Position numbers and translations under genes: made by a program. The notes beneath the pieces are model-generated. The model did not search any database. It saw only the letters and a list, made by a program, of their open reading frames with translations, and was not told where the DNA came from. Below are positions 7,172 to 17,689 of a stretch of 24,681 bases of DNA, piece after piece; the first letter of the stretch is position 1; each line of letters starts with the position of its first letter. Source of the DNA: Nemertoderma westbladi (lineage: Eukaryota; Xenacoelomorpha; Nemertodermatida; Nemertodermatidae); the NCBI GenBank assembly GCA_032718475.1, contig JAUCBJ010005873.1, positions 1 to 24,681 of the forward strand, given 5' to 3'.

Positions 7172-10012
7172 TTATACATTATAAGTTAGTAAGTTCAAGA
7201 TAAGGCGATACATTGTTGAGAACCCTGATGCCAGCTCAAGAACAGGATATATCGATGGTAGAATGTTATCAAGATCTGTCATATATATATCATCTATGGT
7301 TGGCCATTTCCACAAATCATCCTGACCTTCTTGATTTCGTTGCATATAACGAATCTTAAAGGTATCATTATTATTTATCTTTAATATTTCACCAATTGAC
7401 CAAATATCATGCCAAACTGCCACTATGACTTGACCTTCACTGTATCTAGATCTAGTACATGGTACATCAGTAGTTGATAATAACAATTAAGGTTCATGGA
7501 CTTCCTGTTGACCTTCATAAATGATGGCCATTTCTGCAAGTTCAAGGACATTTCTTAAGTCCTCAACTGCAGCGAACAGTCTGCCATGATGGTGATCTCC
7601 ATAAAGAATGTGTAGATTAGAAACTTTAACTTCAGCAGGAATACCACGTTGTTTAAATAAAGAATGGTCTGTTTTACGCTTTTACAGTCATTTTTGGCAT
7701 TACTTATCAACATTGTCATTATATTGTTAAGTTTTCGTGGATCAGTAGAATTTGCAATGGTATATTTGCTGATGTTGGAACTAATCCACCAGTTAGAGAT
7801 TTTATTCTTTCTCGCAGTGCTAAAGTTTTCCATCCAAGGAGAATCTGTTCAGTTTCAAGATCATTACATATTGATTCTTGCTTTATATTCCTTTTGCATT
7901 GCTCTCCACTTAATTTCAAGTTCATTGATCTTTCTTCTATATGCTTTCATTTCTTTGGTCTTCCAATCATGTTTAAAAGCAAGGTCCAATGACTTAGCAA
8001 TTACTAACTTAGCTGCTTGATGATCCACCACCCATTTTAATTCTCTGATCGATTTCACCGAACAGATGTTCACATGCCAGATTATGGATGGGCATTTTAT
8101 TCAATTTATCGATGGATGGGACTTGAGATCTTACAGGATATGGATTAGCTGCCTGATTGTCACCAAATTCACATAACCCACCTCTCTGGCGAGAAAGCAC
8201 TACTGCACATTCATGAATAACCATATTTAGAATTTCAATGCACAAATCATTCTTACCTGGAGATGCAAGTTCCTTCTCTATGGCATCAAGACATTTTTCT
8301 GGATATGTTGGTTTCAAATGATTGAACACAGTGAATATTTGTTCTTTAACATTTACATTAACTGTGTTAATGAATTTCATTTCCTGATATAACTGTGGCA
8401 GAAGTTCTAGAAGTGACGAATAAGTTGTCTTTTTGGACATTATTGTCAAAATATTTGGTTCATGAAGGAAAACACCAAGAATCGCGATGGGTAGAAGAAG
8501 CAATTATTGTATGACATCATTATTTAAGTACCACAAACTACACAGACTAACTGGTTTCTTACATCATTTACCTCATTAATATATTTCAAGTAGTCAGGAA
8601 AGTGATACATAATAACACTTGCACATGCCGGAAGCTTTCCAAACCACATATGATTTAGAGAAAATGTCATGTTAGTCTTTCCTTGCCCTTCCAACCAACT
8701 GGTGAACTTAAAATATCTTGACCAAGATTTGTGGGAGTATTCAGGACTAAATAGGCGTAAAATAGCCTCAATTGCTTGAACTACTGCAGGTAAGCTACCT
8801 TCATGGCTATCAATTGTGGATATGTCAGCTGGGAGCTTATCCTGACCTATTTTTATTTCAATAAGACGCATTACTTTCTTAATTCCTTCATCAAACCCAA
8901 GTACAGTATGTATAGTACAAAACAGAACTCCTGGTGAATATTCTATACCTAGCTCTCTAGAAACTTCTGCAGCAACCTGATGATTTGGTGAAGCTAAATC
9001 TATCATAGTAGCATCAGCATTGGTCCAGAGCTCAGTTGGGGATGGACTATCATCAGCTAGGCAGCAAAGTCGCTCAAGTTGTTATAGTAACAGTTTGCAA
9101 ATATTTTGAGTAGACTAGAGTTTTGAGAAGCTATAGATATATATGGTAACACCCTCAGTTTCTCATCTATTGTTAAAGGAGCAATTATTATCTTTCTTAA
9201 TCGTTTCCATGATGTTGATGTTCCATCTATATGCTGGACAACAACATCACCTTTTTCGAGAGCTCTTCCAATTTCCTTCTCTGTTTGTAAGGCAATAAGT
9301 GATCGAGCTTCACGAAGGTAGTGCGTTGATGGCAGACTATCCGAATCCTATACTCTCTTCCGCCTAGTGACAATAATCTCCTCCCTTTCATCATGCTCAA
9401 GTTCAGTTGGTAACTTAAATGTTTGATCAAATAAGTCATTAGCAATAATTTACAATGCCTGAAGGGCTTGCTTTGGGCTAAGATCTGCAACAGCCATTAA
9501 TTTCACTAAGACATTACTAATGTTAGTATTTAAATCCAGCATCATCTTCAGCATCATAGCTAACAGATTGACTGGAGGGCTATGTAGGTTTTTCTTTTTT
9601 TGGAAATTTTTTCAGCAGATTCCAAAACTGCAATATACTGAGGATTAATACTTGTTTCCCTTCTAAGAGATCTTACTGTACTTTGGTCATTATAAAATTC
9701 GTTATCGAATTCTTTTCGATACCTGGGTGGAGTTACAACATCAAAAAGGTCTTTCTCAAGCTTTCTAACTTCTGACTTTTTGTGGTCACCCAAGAGCCGT
9801 TCTTTTTATCTAATTATGTGACTCAACATTTGCTTTATAAGTTTAAGATCTTTAGGACAACAATTACAGGCCACCCATATTTTATGTACCTGTGTTGCAG
9901 TTTTTGATATAGCATCCTGCTTTGGTACACCAGATTTTGTATAGGAACTATATGACCCAAGGCAGTCGCCAATAGTTGGAAGCACATGAATATCCAAAGT
10001 GTATGTTGTCAT
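7172..10012 (-). pseudogene. Decayed gene of unrecognised, probably transposon-linked family
   Basis: A single degraded coding region read right to left. It starts with MTTYTLDIHVLPTIGD at 10012, then has an in-frame TAA at about 9806, several frameshifts and further stops. Recognisable blocks follow in order: KKSEVRKLEKDLFDVV (about 9780), VQHIDGTSTSWKRL (about 9240), ELWTNADATMIDLAS with GVLFCTIHTVLGFDEGIKKV (9050-8880), WLEGQGKTNMTFSLNHMWFG (about 8690), NLACEHLFGEIDQRIK (about 8050), and a C-terminal module with WHDIWSIGEI and LWKWPTIDDIY (7480-7300) resembling the small Tudor-like folds found at the end of some transposon-linked proteins. I recall similar multi-copy uncharacterised proteins in aquatic invertebrates, but that is memory, not a search. 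No catalytic triad is identified. The number of lesions makes it a pseudogene. Confidence 0.55.
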
Positions 10013-10164
10013 TTTATTGTATATATATGTTATCTAAAACTTCGACAGTTAGTAAAGTTCTCAGCAGAATAAAAACTTCCAACAGTTGGTTCAAGTTTGA
10101 ATTATTAGCATTTAGCAGTCACTATAGCATTTGCCTATATAATATATGCTGTAAAAATGTTAGT

Positions 10165-12110
10165 CCTGAAAAGGACTGTTTGGGTTTTTGGGACAGTTGT
10201 TATCGATAATAACATGCTTGTTTAATGCTATTCTATACACAGGATATTTCCCAGAAGGATGGGCACTCGGGCTTATTGTTCCACTGTACAATAATAAAGG
10301 TTGCAGATTGGATCCGGGAAATTTCAGAGGTATAACATTGTTAAGTATTCTTGGGAAGTTGCTAACTTCGCTAATAAACAGCCGACTCACTTGGTGGGCT
10401 GGGTGTTTCAGGACTATTATAGAGTCCCAGGCATGATACCGCCCAGGTTATTCCACAATAGATCAGATCTTTATATTAAATTCGCTTATCGAACACTACG
10501 TTTTGAATGATGGGAAGAAATCTCGGCTTTATTGTAGTTTCATAGACTTTAAAAAAGCATTTGATTCGGTGGACATAAATGCCCTGTGGATTAAATTGAT
10601 CTCGCTGGGATTTGGTGGTCGCTTGTTCCAGTTAATTAAAAGCATATACTCAAATGTGAAGTGTTGTGTTCGGAAGGATGGGATATCAAATGAGTTTACA
10701 TGCTTGCTGGGCGTGATTCAAGGTGAATGCCTGTCGCCTTTACTGTTTTCACTTTTTCTCAATGATCTCGAGAGTGAATTAGAGAGTGGTCAGGTGGCGG
10801 GTGTTGTCATGGGATACGTGAAACTCTATTTACTTTTATATGCCGATGACATTGTTCTCTTGGCCAACACACCTCGGGATCTGCAGTGCACTTTGACATG
10901 TCTAGAACATTATTGTGATTATTGGTCCCTCAGAGTAAATCTTTCTAAGTCGAAGGTAATCGTTTTTAGGAAGGGTGGTTTGGTCTCCAGTCAAGACAGG
11001 TGGTTATACAAAGGGGAGGAGCTTGAGGTTGTAAATCACTATACATATCTGGGAATTGAGTTGTCTTCTACTGTCAAATTCGCATTAGCGCAGTCTGCGT
11101 TGGGTGATCGTGCGAGGAAAGCGCTATTCATGCTGATGCGTTATATTGCATTTTTCCCTAACATAAGTTTTGGAATGGCAAGAAATCTTTTTAACACTCT
11201 TGTAAAACCCATAATGATGTATGGGTGTGAGGTGTGGGGTGTGGGGTTTTCACCAAGCCACGGATATTGAACGAGTAAGTCTACGATTCATTAAATATTT
11301 TCTAGGTGTCAAAATATCAGCCCCTAATTTCGCAGTATATGGTGAAACTGGCATTTTTCCTCAAGACATTGAACGCAAGATTAGGATAATCAAATATTGG
11401 CTGAAAATTTTGAAACTTCCACGATATCGTCTAACCAAGGCATCCTATTTATTTCTTCTGGACGATGTCCTAGTAAGGAGAGCAACAAATTGGGTTTCTA
11501 GAGTGAGGGACCTGTTGAATGCAACAGGATTTTCTGGAGTGTGGAATGCCCAGTTAGTGGAATCTGAAACCTCCTTCGTCAACAAGTTCAGGTCGAGGTT
11601 GCAGGATATTTTCATACAAGAATGGTGGACAGATGTTGAGACATCCCCAAAAGGTACTCTTTATTGTAAAGACTCCTTTGCCTGTGAGCCCTATTTGGAC
11701 TGTCTGAAGGGTCATGACTTATTGCGAAGATCAATTTCGCAACTACATTGTTCATCGCATCATCTTGCCATTGAGTCTGGGAGATGGTACGAGATTCCGA
11801 GGAATGACAGAGTATGCCGTTTATGTGGAAACCGTGACATGGTTGAGTCGGAATATCATTTTCTTCTAGTCTGTACGGCGTATTCAGAAATCCGTGAGAA
11901 ATACCTTGGTCATCATTTCGCTCTTCATCCATCTCTTTTAAAATTCCAGGACTTATTCCGCAGGACTCGCAGCAGCAATGCAACCTGGTCCATCAAACTC
12001 GGAATGTACATCATTATGGCATCCAGAACTCGGGAGGCTCGATTGGGAAGTTTTGGGCAGCTGGGGTTGGTATAAGGTATAAGTGAGAAAAATTAACATT
12101 TAATAAATAC
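10165..12110 (+). mobile_element. LINE-L, 5'-truncated non-LTR retrotransposon
   Basis: Only the reverse transcriptase and C-terminal part are present, starting abruptly in the finger region near 10168. This is typical 5' truncation from incomplete target-primed reverse transcription. A candidate AATAAA is at 12102-12107, shortly after the last stop at 12075. No endonuclease is left. The exact ends and target duplication were not resolved. The RT resembles that of LINE-R in motif style, but the two are clearly different families. Confidence 0.75.
10188..12075 (+). pseudogene. LINE-L reverse transcriptase, broken
   Basis: The frame begins with CLFNAILYTGYFPEGW and GNFRGITLLSILGKLL, then runs through the RT motifs: IDFKKAFDSV (catalytic Asp), GVIQGECLSPLLFSLF, LLLYADDIVLLA (YADD), NLSKSKVIVFRKGG and YTYLGIELS. 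A TGA at 10434-10436 replaces a codon in the conserved ESQA-x-YRPGYS stretch, and a frameshift near 11250, after MYGCEVWGVGF, moves the rest into another frame (11221-12075). The C-terminal part has a zinc-knuckle-like C-R-L-C ... H ... C at about 11815-11875. Two lesions make it inactive unless it is sequenced incorrectly. It would reverse transcribe the element's own RNA at the nicked target. Confidence 0.8.
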
Positions 12111-12400
12111 AAATTTAACCGTATAAAACGTGAATTGGATTTGGACTACCTATACTATTAATGGGCTTCCCGAACTGCAATTAGTAAGTTGAAATATACA
12201 GTAGATATATTTTGTTTTAATATGAAGTGTAATATATTAGGTACCGCTAGAAATATGTATCATTTACCCCGCTGCTGCTATTATGCTATTACGCTGAAAT
12301 TATTCGCTATTATTCGTTTGTGATATAACTAGAACATTAATTTTTTAAAGTTGTGGTAAATTCTAATAATAATAATAAAATTAAAAACAAATAATCTAAA
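12111..12400. other. Intergenic stretch
   Basis: AT-rich spacer between LINE-L and the TIR element. No gene or RNA is recognised. Confidence 0.6.
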
Positions 12401-12440
12401 TGTGGCGGTGAAAGCGAAAAGGTACCTTAAGGTGAAAATG
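12401..12440 (+). repeat. Left TIR
   Basis: Starts TGTGGCGGTGAAAGC and ends GGTGAAAATG. It differs from the right TIR only at position 7 (G versus A). Confidence 0.85.
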
Positions 12441-13031
12441 TCGTTTTGATAAAATCGCACTTAAAGAAAAATTAAATTTTCAAGTCAAAATTTTCAATTT
12501 TTTTATTTTCAATGTGATATATGCAGTTTTTAATGAGGAATCCAAATCTGTTAACGGTATGTTAACAGCTAGCTTAGTTTTGGAGATAATCAGCTTTGAT
12601 TGAGAGTAGTCAGAAGTTTTGAAATTTAAATCTCATTCCCGATAGATATTATGTTATTCTATGTAGATTTACTCTTATAAATTAATTTATATGCCTTATT
12701 ATTCCAATAGAAAACTATCTTCCAGTTATTTTCAATATGTTTGCTTGTCAATCGGTCTGTCTGTCCGTCTGTTTGTCTGTTAATCTGTCAAGTGTTGTCA
12801 GTAATTTTATAAATTTTTAGATTTTGGCTCAAAAATTATAATTTTGATGGTATAAGGGTTTTCGAGGTCGTTAAACACGATAAAACATCTTAAAAATATT
12901 TTTGGCAATACAACCATCATTTTTGGTGCTATTTTTGACCCCAGGACGAAAAGTACAAGTAAAAAATGTCAAATAAAAAATTGTTGTGTTTCGATTGATA
13001 ATTCTGAACGTATACGGGTTTTTGAGGTTTG

Positions 13032-13567
13032 TTGTTCACGTGCTGCTCGAAGTCCCAGACCAGATAACTAGCTACCTTTATTGTTCACGTGCTGCTCGAA
13101 GTCTCAAACTAGATAACTAGCTAGCTTTTTTGTTCACGTGCTGCTCGAAGTCCCAAACTAGATAACTAGCTACCTTAGTTGTTTACGTGCTGCTCGAAGT
13201 CCCAAATTAGACAACCATAGTTACCTTAGTTGTTCATGTGCTGCTCGAAGTCTCAAACTAGATAACTAGCTAGCTTACTTGTTCCCGCGCTGCTTGAAGT
13301 CCCAGACTAAGCTACCTTAGTTGTTCGCATGCTGCTCGAAGTCTTAAACTAGATAATTATTTAGCTTTGTTGTTCACGTGCTGCTCGAAGTCCCATACTA
13401 GATAACTAGCTACCCTAGTTGTTCATGTGCTGCTCGGAGTCCCAGACTAGATAAAAACCCAGCATAGTTGTTCACGTGCTGCTCGAAGTCCCTGCCTTAG
13501 ATAACCATCCAGCTTAGTTGATCACGTGCTGCTCGAAGTCCCAGGCTAGAAAAAAAAGGCAGCATAG
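13032..13567 (+). repeat. 49-bp minisatellite, 11 copies, with CACGTG core
   Basis: Unit starts are at 13032, 13081, 13130, 13179, 13230, 13279, 13321, 13370, 13419, 13468 and 13518. The most conserved part is TTGTTCACGTGCTGCTCGAA followed by GTCCCA; the second half (AGATAACTAGCTACC) varies. One copy is shortened to 42 bp. Most units carry the E-box palindrome CACGTG or a one-base variant. The array lies wholly inside the TIR element. Confidence 0.9.
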
Positions 13568-13889
13568 TTGTTCATTAGTTTGCTAATGTACATTCCTATT
13601 ACACATTTTGCCCCTCAAGCCTCAACATCACAACACAACAACAGACCCACTCCGATTTAGCAAACTCACTTTCAAGATATTTTGTAAGTATTAACTACTA
13701 CTATTAAAATTAAAATACAACAAAAACTTTAAACGCGATTTACTCATAATAGTATATTTTCCATCTGGTTGTCTTGCCAATACTTAATTTCTAATAACTC
13801 TTTATGTACTCATCCAATCAGGATGATTTATAGCTCATTAGAGAGCTGAGATGTTGTCCAATCACATGCAATATCTAACTCAAAAACCT

Positions 13890-13929
13890 CATTTTCACCT
13901 TAAGGTACCTTTTCGCTTTCACTGCCACA
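13890..13929 (-). repeat. Right TIR
   Basis: Reverse complement of the left TIR with one mismatch; on the minus strand it reads TGTGGCAGTGAAAGC at the end. Confidence 0.85.
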
Positions 13930-15449
13930 AATACATCACCTGATGAAAATAATGTATATAGAAAACTTTATACATATCGATTAGGTTGGGTATCAATAAA
14001 ATGAGCTACAATCACTGCTCTACAGTATATAGTATGAGAAATGCGTTTTTCATTGGTTACAACATTAACCAATCATTTTACAAACAATATAGGTGCTGGT
14101 GCAAGGACAGAAACTAACATTCATTCTTGTATAGTTCACAGTAGTAGGCATTGTTAGCAAAACAAAATGAATTAAAGAAAGTTAAGTAGTAGTCCTAGGT
14201 ATTACTATATACTAATAATAGTAATAGGCCTAATTAAATTTATAATTTAAATTTATAGGCATATTTAAACTAATTAATTAACAAATGCGAAATCCAAAAG
14301 AAGATCTTTGTCAGAGGTGACAGCACATTTTTCAGTTAATTACTTGATCTTTTTCATCTAATTTTATAAAAAATTAACGGAACTATATGAGGCTTAATTA
14401 ATTATATCCACCTAGCCTTAGTCACAAATCGCATTTTAGTGATTGTTCATCCGAAAAGTACCACATTATTTTATTTTTTAACTTTATTTTACTTACCTAT
14501 TTTAATATAATTTGTCCTCCATGTCAGGCTAATCTCTCTTTTTACCACTTCTCATATTTTTATTTATTTTTATTATTTAACAGCATCTTCGTAACCAGGC
14601 ATATACTGTACGATAGCCTCGTATAAATTAGTATCTTTTACAGTATTATTCAATTCAATTTAACGGCGTACGTACTAATTTTAATATGTAAATTATGTAA
14701 ACATTTTAAATATTCAATTTTTAAATATTTTAAATATTATATCACTGACGACGTGTGTTAATACACGAAATGGCCATATGATCAAATGAAATTGTTTTAA
14801 TTAGAATCGTGGCTTAGATAGACCCTTATTTCAACACCAATATAACTCAATTGTTTGTTGTGTCGGTTTCTACTGTTTGTTTGTACGGGTGGAGACGAAT
14901 TCTAGTTGCTAAGTTTGTACGGGTGGTGACGGATTCTAGTTGCTAAGAGTTTAATGTTGCATTTGAACGTATAAAATGTTAATTATAAAATATTGTCAGA
15001 GGTCCCAAACTATTTGTTTGTAATTAAATATTTATCACCACTAAATTGGATAAAAAAAAGTATCCATAGCAACCACATCCAATACAGTATTGTTTACATT
15101 GAAATAACTTTATTCTTTGACTTTAATTTTATATATTTGCGATCACTACAATATTTAAAAAAACAAATATTCTTGTATTGTGTCACAATTTTCAGTCTTA
15201 CTTGGCGGTATAAACTGTCATGTAACCTAAAAAAATAATCTTAAAATCATAATCTAAAAAAATTCGTTAACGTTAATTACATTAACAGACAGATTATAAT
15301 ATATATTAGACAATGTAATCATAGTAATACATGTATGACACACCAGTAAGTTTACTCTATATATAGTAAACAACAATAATAATAATATACTATACCAGTA
15401 ATCTAACTAACCAACTTAGTTATATAATTAATATTTTACGTTTGTAGAT
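13930..15449. other. Intergenic stretch, 3' side of the fibrinogen gene
   Basis: Long AT-rich DNA with no supported gene. It contains a hammerhead-like hairpin at 14745-14770 and a 34-bp tandem duplication at 14880-14947. The frame at 14993-15238 begins with TTG, is very rich in Ile/Leu/Phe/Tyr and Asn, and looks like chance. No clear AATAAA was found just downstream of the fibrinogen stop. Confidence 0.6.
14880..14947. repeat. 34-bp tandem duplication
   Basis: TTTGTACGGGTGG...TTGCTAAG is repeated once (14880-14913, 14914-14947) with two base differences. It is probably a slippage or short duplication event. Confidence 0.85.
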
Positions 15450-16238
15450 TCAATGAAGTCTAATCTTCATTTCTATTGTATCCATCTGAACAAAACCATT
15501 GAATGTGTACCAAGTAGGTCCATCCCATCCCACCTCTCCATAGACACCGTTTAGGTTGGACACGGAGCAGCTCCGATACCACCAACTTGCTTTATAGTAT
15601 TCAGTGCAGGATTTGTCGGACAAATCGTCGTTGTCGCGATCGTATGTGGAGAATTGGGATCCATTGAGGTCCATACGCCCACCGTAACCCTCAAAAAGTA
15701 TTGAATCACCAGCAGTACTGCTGTTTTTGTACTGAGATATATATAGAGTGTAATTATTGATTGAACCTCCAATACTAAAATCCTGGTACTCGGCGTACTT
15801 GTGTGTTCCATTACTCCACAGATCCACCCTTAGTATGACACCGCCTTCACTCAATTGGTGAATATTTTCCAGCCCGAGCCAGAAGTTATTCTCAAGATCT
15901 CCGAATCCTGCCACATATTCATCCCAACCTAGGTAGAAATCCTGGGATCCATCTACCCGCCTCTGTATAACTATCCACGGCCCACCAGGTACTTTGTTGT
16001 CATATCTAATAAAACCATTTAATCCGTTTTTATGCCTGACTATAGGATAAGGAGTGAGTTGTTTCAATATCACTTCATCAATCTTTTTGGTTAATTTGTC
16101 TTCCAATTCTTTATTGTAGCGGTTTAAATTTTCTTCCAGTTTGACAATCCTACCTATTACTATTTCGTGCAACTCAATAATCTTCTGCATCCATTTATTA
16201 TTGAATTCTTCAATTCCTCCGATATGTTGATCCTCTTC
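15450..16238 (-). CDS. Fibrinogen-related protein, last exon (partial gene)
   Basis: The exon encodes 262 residues to a TGA at 15450-15452. Residues about 8-60 are a charged heptad-like helix (EEFNNKWMQK, KLEENLNRYNKELEDKL) suited to oligomerisation. Residues about 62-262 are a fibrinogen C-terminal domain: GGPWIVIQRRVDGSQDFYLGW, NNFWLGLENIH, AGDSILFEGYGG, the calcium-site pattern YDRDNDD, the disulfide C211 and C224, and SNLNGVYG with a terminal MKIRLH. The family includes ficolins, tachylectins and FREPs, secreted lectin-like proteins that bind acetylated sugars or microbes. The usual first cysteine pair at the domain start is missing and that subdomain looks shortened. Sequons NGT, NYT, NSS and NGS fit secretion. 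Upstream exons with the signal peptide are not identified. The frame upstream of the acceptor has no ATG and meets a stop. Confidence 0.85.
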   Translation of the reverse strand, partial: EEDQHIGGIEEFNNKWMQKIIELHEIVIGRIVKLEENLNRYNKELEDKLTKKIDEVILKQLTPYPIVRHKNGLNGFIRYDNKVPGGPWIVIQRRVDGSQDFYLGWDEYVAGFGDLENNFWLGLENIHQLSEGGVILRVDLWSNGTHKYAEYQDFSIGGSINNYTLYISQYKNSSTAGDSILFEGYGGRMDLNGSQFSTYDRDNDDLSDKSCTEYYKASWWYRSCSVSNLNGVYGEVGWDGPTWYTFNGFVQMDTIEMKIRLH

Positions 16239-16256
16239 CTGAAATATAATTATAAT
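16239..16256 (-). other. 3' splice acceptor of the fibrinogen exon
   Basis: On the minus strand the exon is preceded by ATTATAATTATATTTCAG, ending in AG at 16240-16239, which gives a phase-0 boundary. The hydrophobic residues readable upstream are then intronic, not a signal peptide. A GTAAGT that could be the matching donor is at 16514-16509, but the coding exon before it is not convincing. Confidence 0.55.
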
Positions 16257-16302
16257 GTTGTAGAATAATAATGGTATAATACTGAGATAATTAAACACAA
16301 GC

Positions 16303-16323
16303 TTGCCAGCCGAGAGCTGGCAA
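16303..16323. repeat. Small perfect hairpin in the presumed intron
   Basis: TTGCCAGC and GCTGGCAA are perfect 8-bp arms around CGAGA. It lies about 65 bp upstream of the splice acceptor. Its role is unknown. Confidence 0.6.
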
Positions 16324-16787
16324 TATGGACGGATCCATTGCTATCAATATTGTTGTAATGGGCAAAGTACTGTCTGTACAACACAATTATTATTTTATTG
16401 TTTGTTGTAATGAATTAGGAGCATAAGCAGGGCAGCCTAATACGTAATAACGAATGAGAGCCCGATAGTAGTCAATGTGGACCAGGCAGCTCTCTCAATT
16501 ACACTGCTACTTACTGACCTCCACACTGAACCTCCAATAGGATGTTGTCTTGGCAACGATATTCGGGATTGGCTAGCCAGTATGCTAATAGTATAATGTA
16601 GTATAATATTGTAGGGCCTATTTTAAAAAGCACTGTTTGTTAGAAATGTATCTTCTCCTACAATTCTAAACAAAATAAAACAAAATTTTTCATAAAGCAT
16701 GTCCAATAGGTGCTCTCTAGGGGGTGTCGACAGAATTTTGATTGGGTGAATTCTACGATTATGATCGGTGATTCTAGAATTAGTCCG
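16324..16787. other. Intergenic or intron/5' region of the fibrinogen gene
   Basis: No exon is confidently recognised. The minus strand has a CCAAT-like motif (GCTAGCCAATCCC) at about 16567-16579 and a possible donor at 16514-16509. The right LTR-like element ends at about 16788, so it may have inserted in or next to the first intron or promoter of this gene. Confidence 0.35.
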
Positions 16788-17423
16788 TGTACCGGGATCA
16801 CGGGATCCCGACCGGATTTATATACTACGCGTCACCGTGTTTTACCTTAGAGATTGTTGCTGGTGATATCTAGGCCGAGGCCGTTGCAGTGAAAACAATA
16901 AGGGTTGATTGATGTTTCTTGATATTTGGATAATAGTATCAGTAATAACACAGTAAGAATTGCAGTTAAGCAGCATTGATATGAGATGGATACAGGTAGA
17001 TGTATGTGTGTTGGTGACGGTGACGATGACGATGTAAAATATCACCGGTCTGCACTAGACTGATGACTGAGTAACTGAACCAGTATGGTAATATGCATTG
17101 ACAATATATGTAATTACTCCTACGCTACTGTGGCCTTTCATCCAGTGGATGCTCTCCCCCGCCCCTATTGGCTGATAATCTACTTCACGCCTCTCCCCTC
17201 TCTGGGAGTGCTTCTCCCCTGTTGTTGGCCCCTGCTGGTTGTTTCCCCTTTCGAGGTGGATTGACCTCTAACCTCCCTTTGTGTGGCTTTGGGGTTGTGT
17301 TGTCCCCGGTGTTGGATTGTGATACGAGATTGGTTATTGCCAATCTCGTATCTCCAATATTGCTGAAAAGGTGCCACTTCCCAACTTTGTGAGGGTAATG
17401 CGGCGGAATTGAATCCGCTCACA
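16788..17423 (-). repeat. Putative 3' LTR, copy R
   Basis: It starts TGTGAGCGG at 17423 after the G-run, shares AATTCCGC, AGCAATATTGG, H5, GACGCGTA and GGATCCCG with the left LTR, and ends near GGTACA at 16788. It has a TATATAAA close to its 3' end (about 16823-16816), unusual for an LTR, so the end could lie further on. It is longer than copy L because of internal differences. Confidence 0.5.
17322..17351 (-). repeat. LTR hairpin H5, copy R
   Basis: ATACGAGATTGG and CCAATCTCGTAT are perfect 12-bp arms around six bases. It is positionally equivalent to 5885-5911, with several paired changes relative to it. Confidence 0.7.
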
Positions 17424-17439
17424 CCCCCCCCCCCCCCCC
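17424..17439 (-). promoter_or_regulatory. Polypurine tract (copy R)
   Basis: A run of 16 G on the minus strand sits between hairpin H4 and TGTGAG. It is longer than the GGGGGGGAG of copy L, as expected of a slipping homopolymer. Confidence 0.6.
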
Positions 17440-17620
17440 ATGCTATCTTCCCGGTGAGAAGATAGCATCACCTCTAAGTGCGCTTCAATTCCGCTGGAAC
17501 CCGATCTACTATCGGGTGTGGGGTGGAGTTCTTTTCTTGGAGTCGGCTTTCCAGGCCGCTCCCTCTGGGTATGATATTACTACCCCTTCTTAGTGCAACC
17601 GAAACCTATGTTGCACCAAG
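17440..17620 (-). other. Four-hairpin cassette (copy R)
   Basis: H4 is ATGCTATCTTC...GAAGATAGCAT (17468-17440). H3 is CCCGAT...ATCGGG (17516-17500). H2 is around CCTGGAAA (17563-17539). H1 is CTTGGTGCAA with TTGCACTAAG (17620-17589). H1 keeps pairing with a G-T wobble at a different position than in copy L, and the H3 loop differs by one base while the stem is intact. Confidence 0.6.
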
Positions 17621-17689
17621 ACATCTGACGTCTCTGTTTGAGACAATTGTGGAATCCTCACACAATTTTAAAAACTCTCTCACTCTGAA

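Larger units (their letters stand above)
12401..13929. mobile_element. Non-autonomous DNA transposon with 40-bp TIRs
   Basis: The 1529-bp element is bounded by inverted repeats at 12401-12440 and 13890-13929 that match at 39 of 40 positions. They begin TGTGGC and contain GGTACCTTAAGGTGAAAATG. The inside has no open frame of note; it holds CTGT-rich simple sequence at about 12755-12790 and a 49-bp minisatellite. Flanks (ATAATCTAAA left, AATACATCAC right) do not show an obvious target duplication, so I cannot name the superfamily. High TIR identity argues for fairly recent mobility, using a transposase from elsewhere. Confidence 0.75.

Noticed and set aside
7664-8020. Plus-strand hydrophobic frame of 118 residues resembling a membrane protein.
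   Set aside because: It is antisense to the decayed coding region whose blocks are recognisable on the minus strand.
13032-13567. Regularly spaced repeats as a CRISPR array.
   Set aside because: The units are directly tandem with diverged second halves, not unique spacers, and the context is a eukaryotic transposon.
12391-13939. Target site duplication around the TIR element.
   Set aside because: ATAATCTAAA and AATACATCAC do not match well enough at 2-10 bp to claim one.
14993-15238. 81-residue plus-strand frame.
   Set aside because: It starts with TTG, is AT-driven in composition and has no recognisable domain.
16239-16298. Hydrophobic N-terminus upstream of the fibrinogen exon as a signal peptide.
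   Set aside because: The frame has no ATG (its nominal start is GTG), runs back to a stop, and ends exactly at a TTTCAG acceptor, so it is better read as intron.
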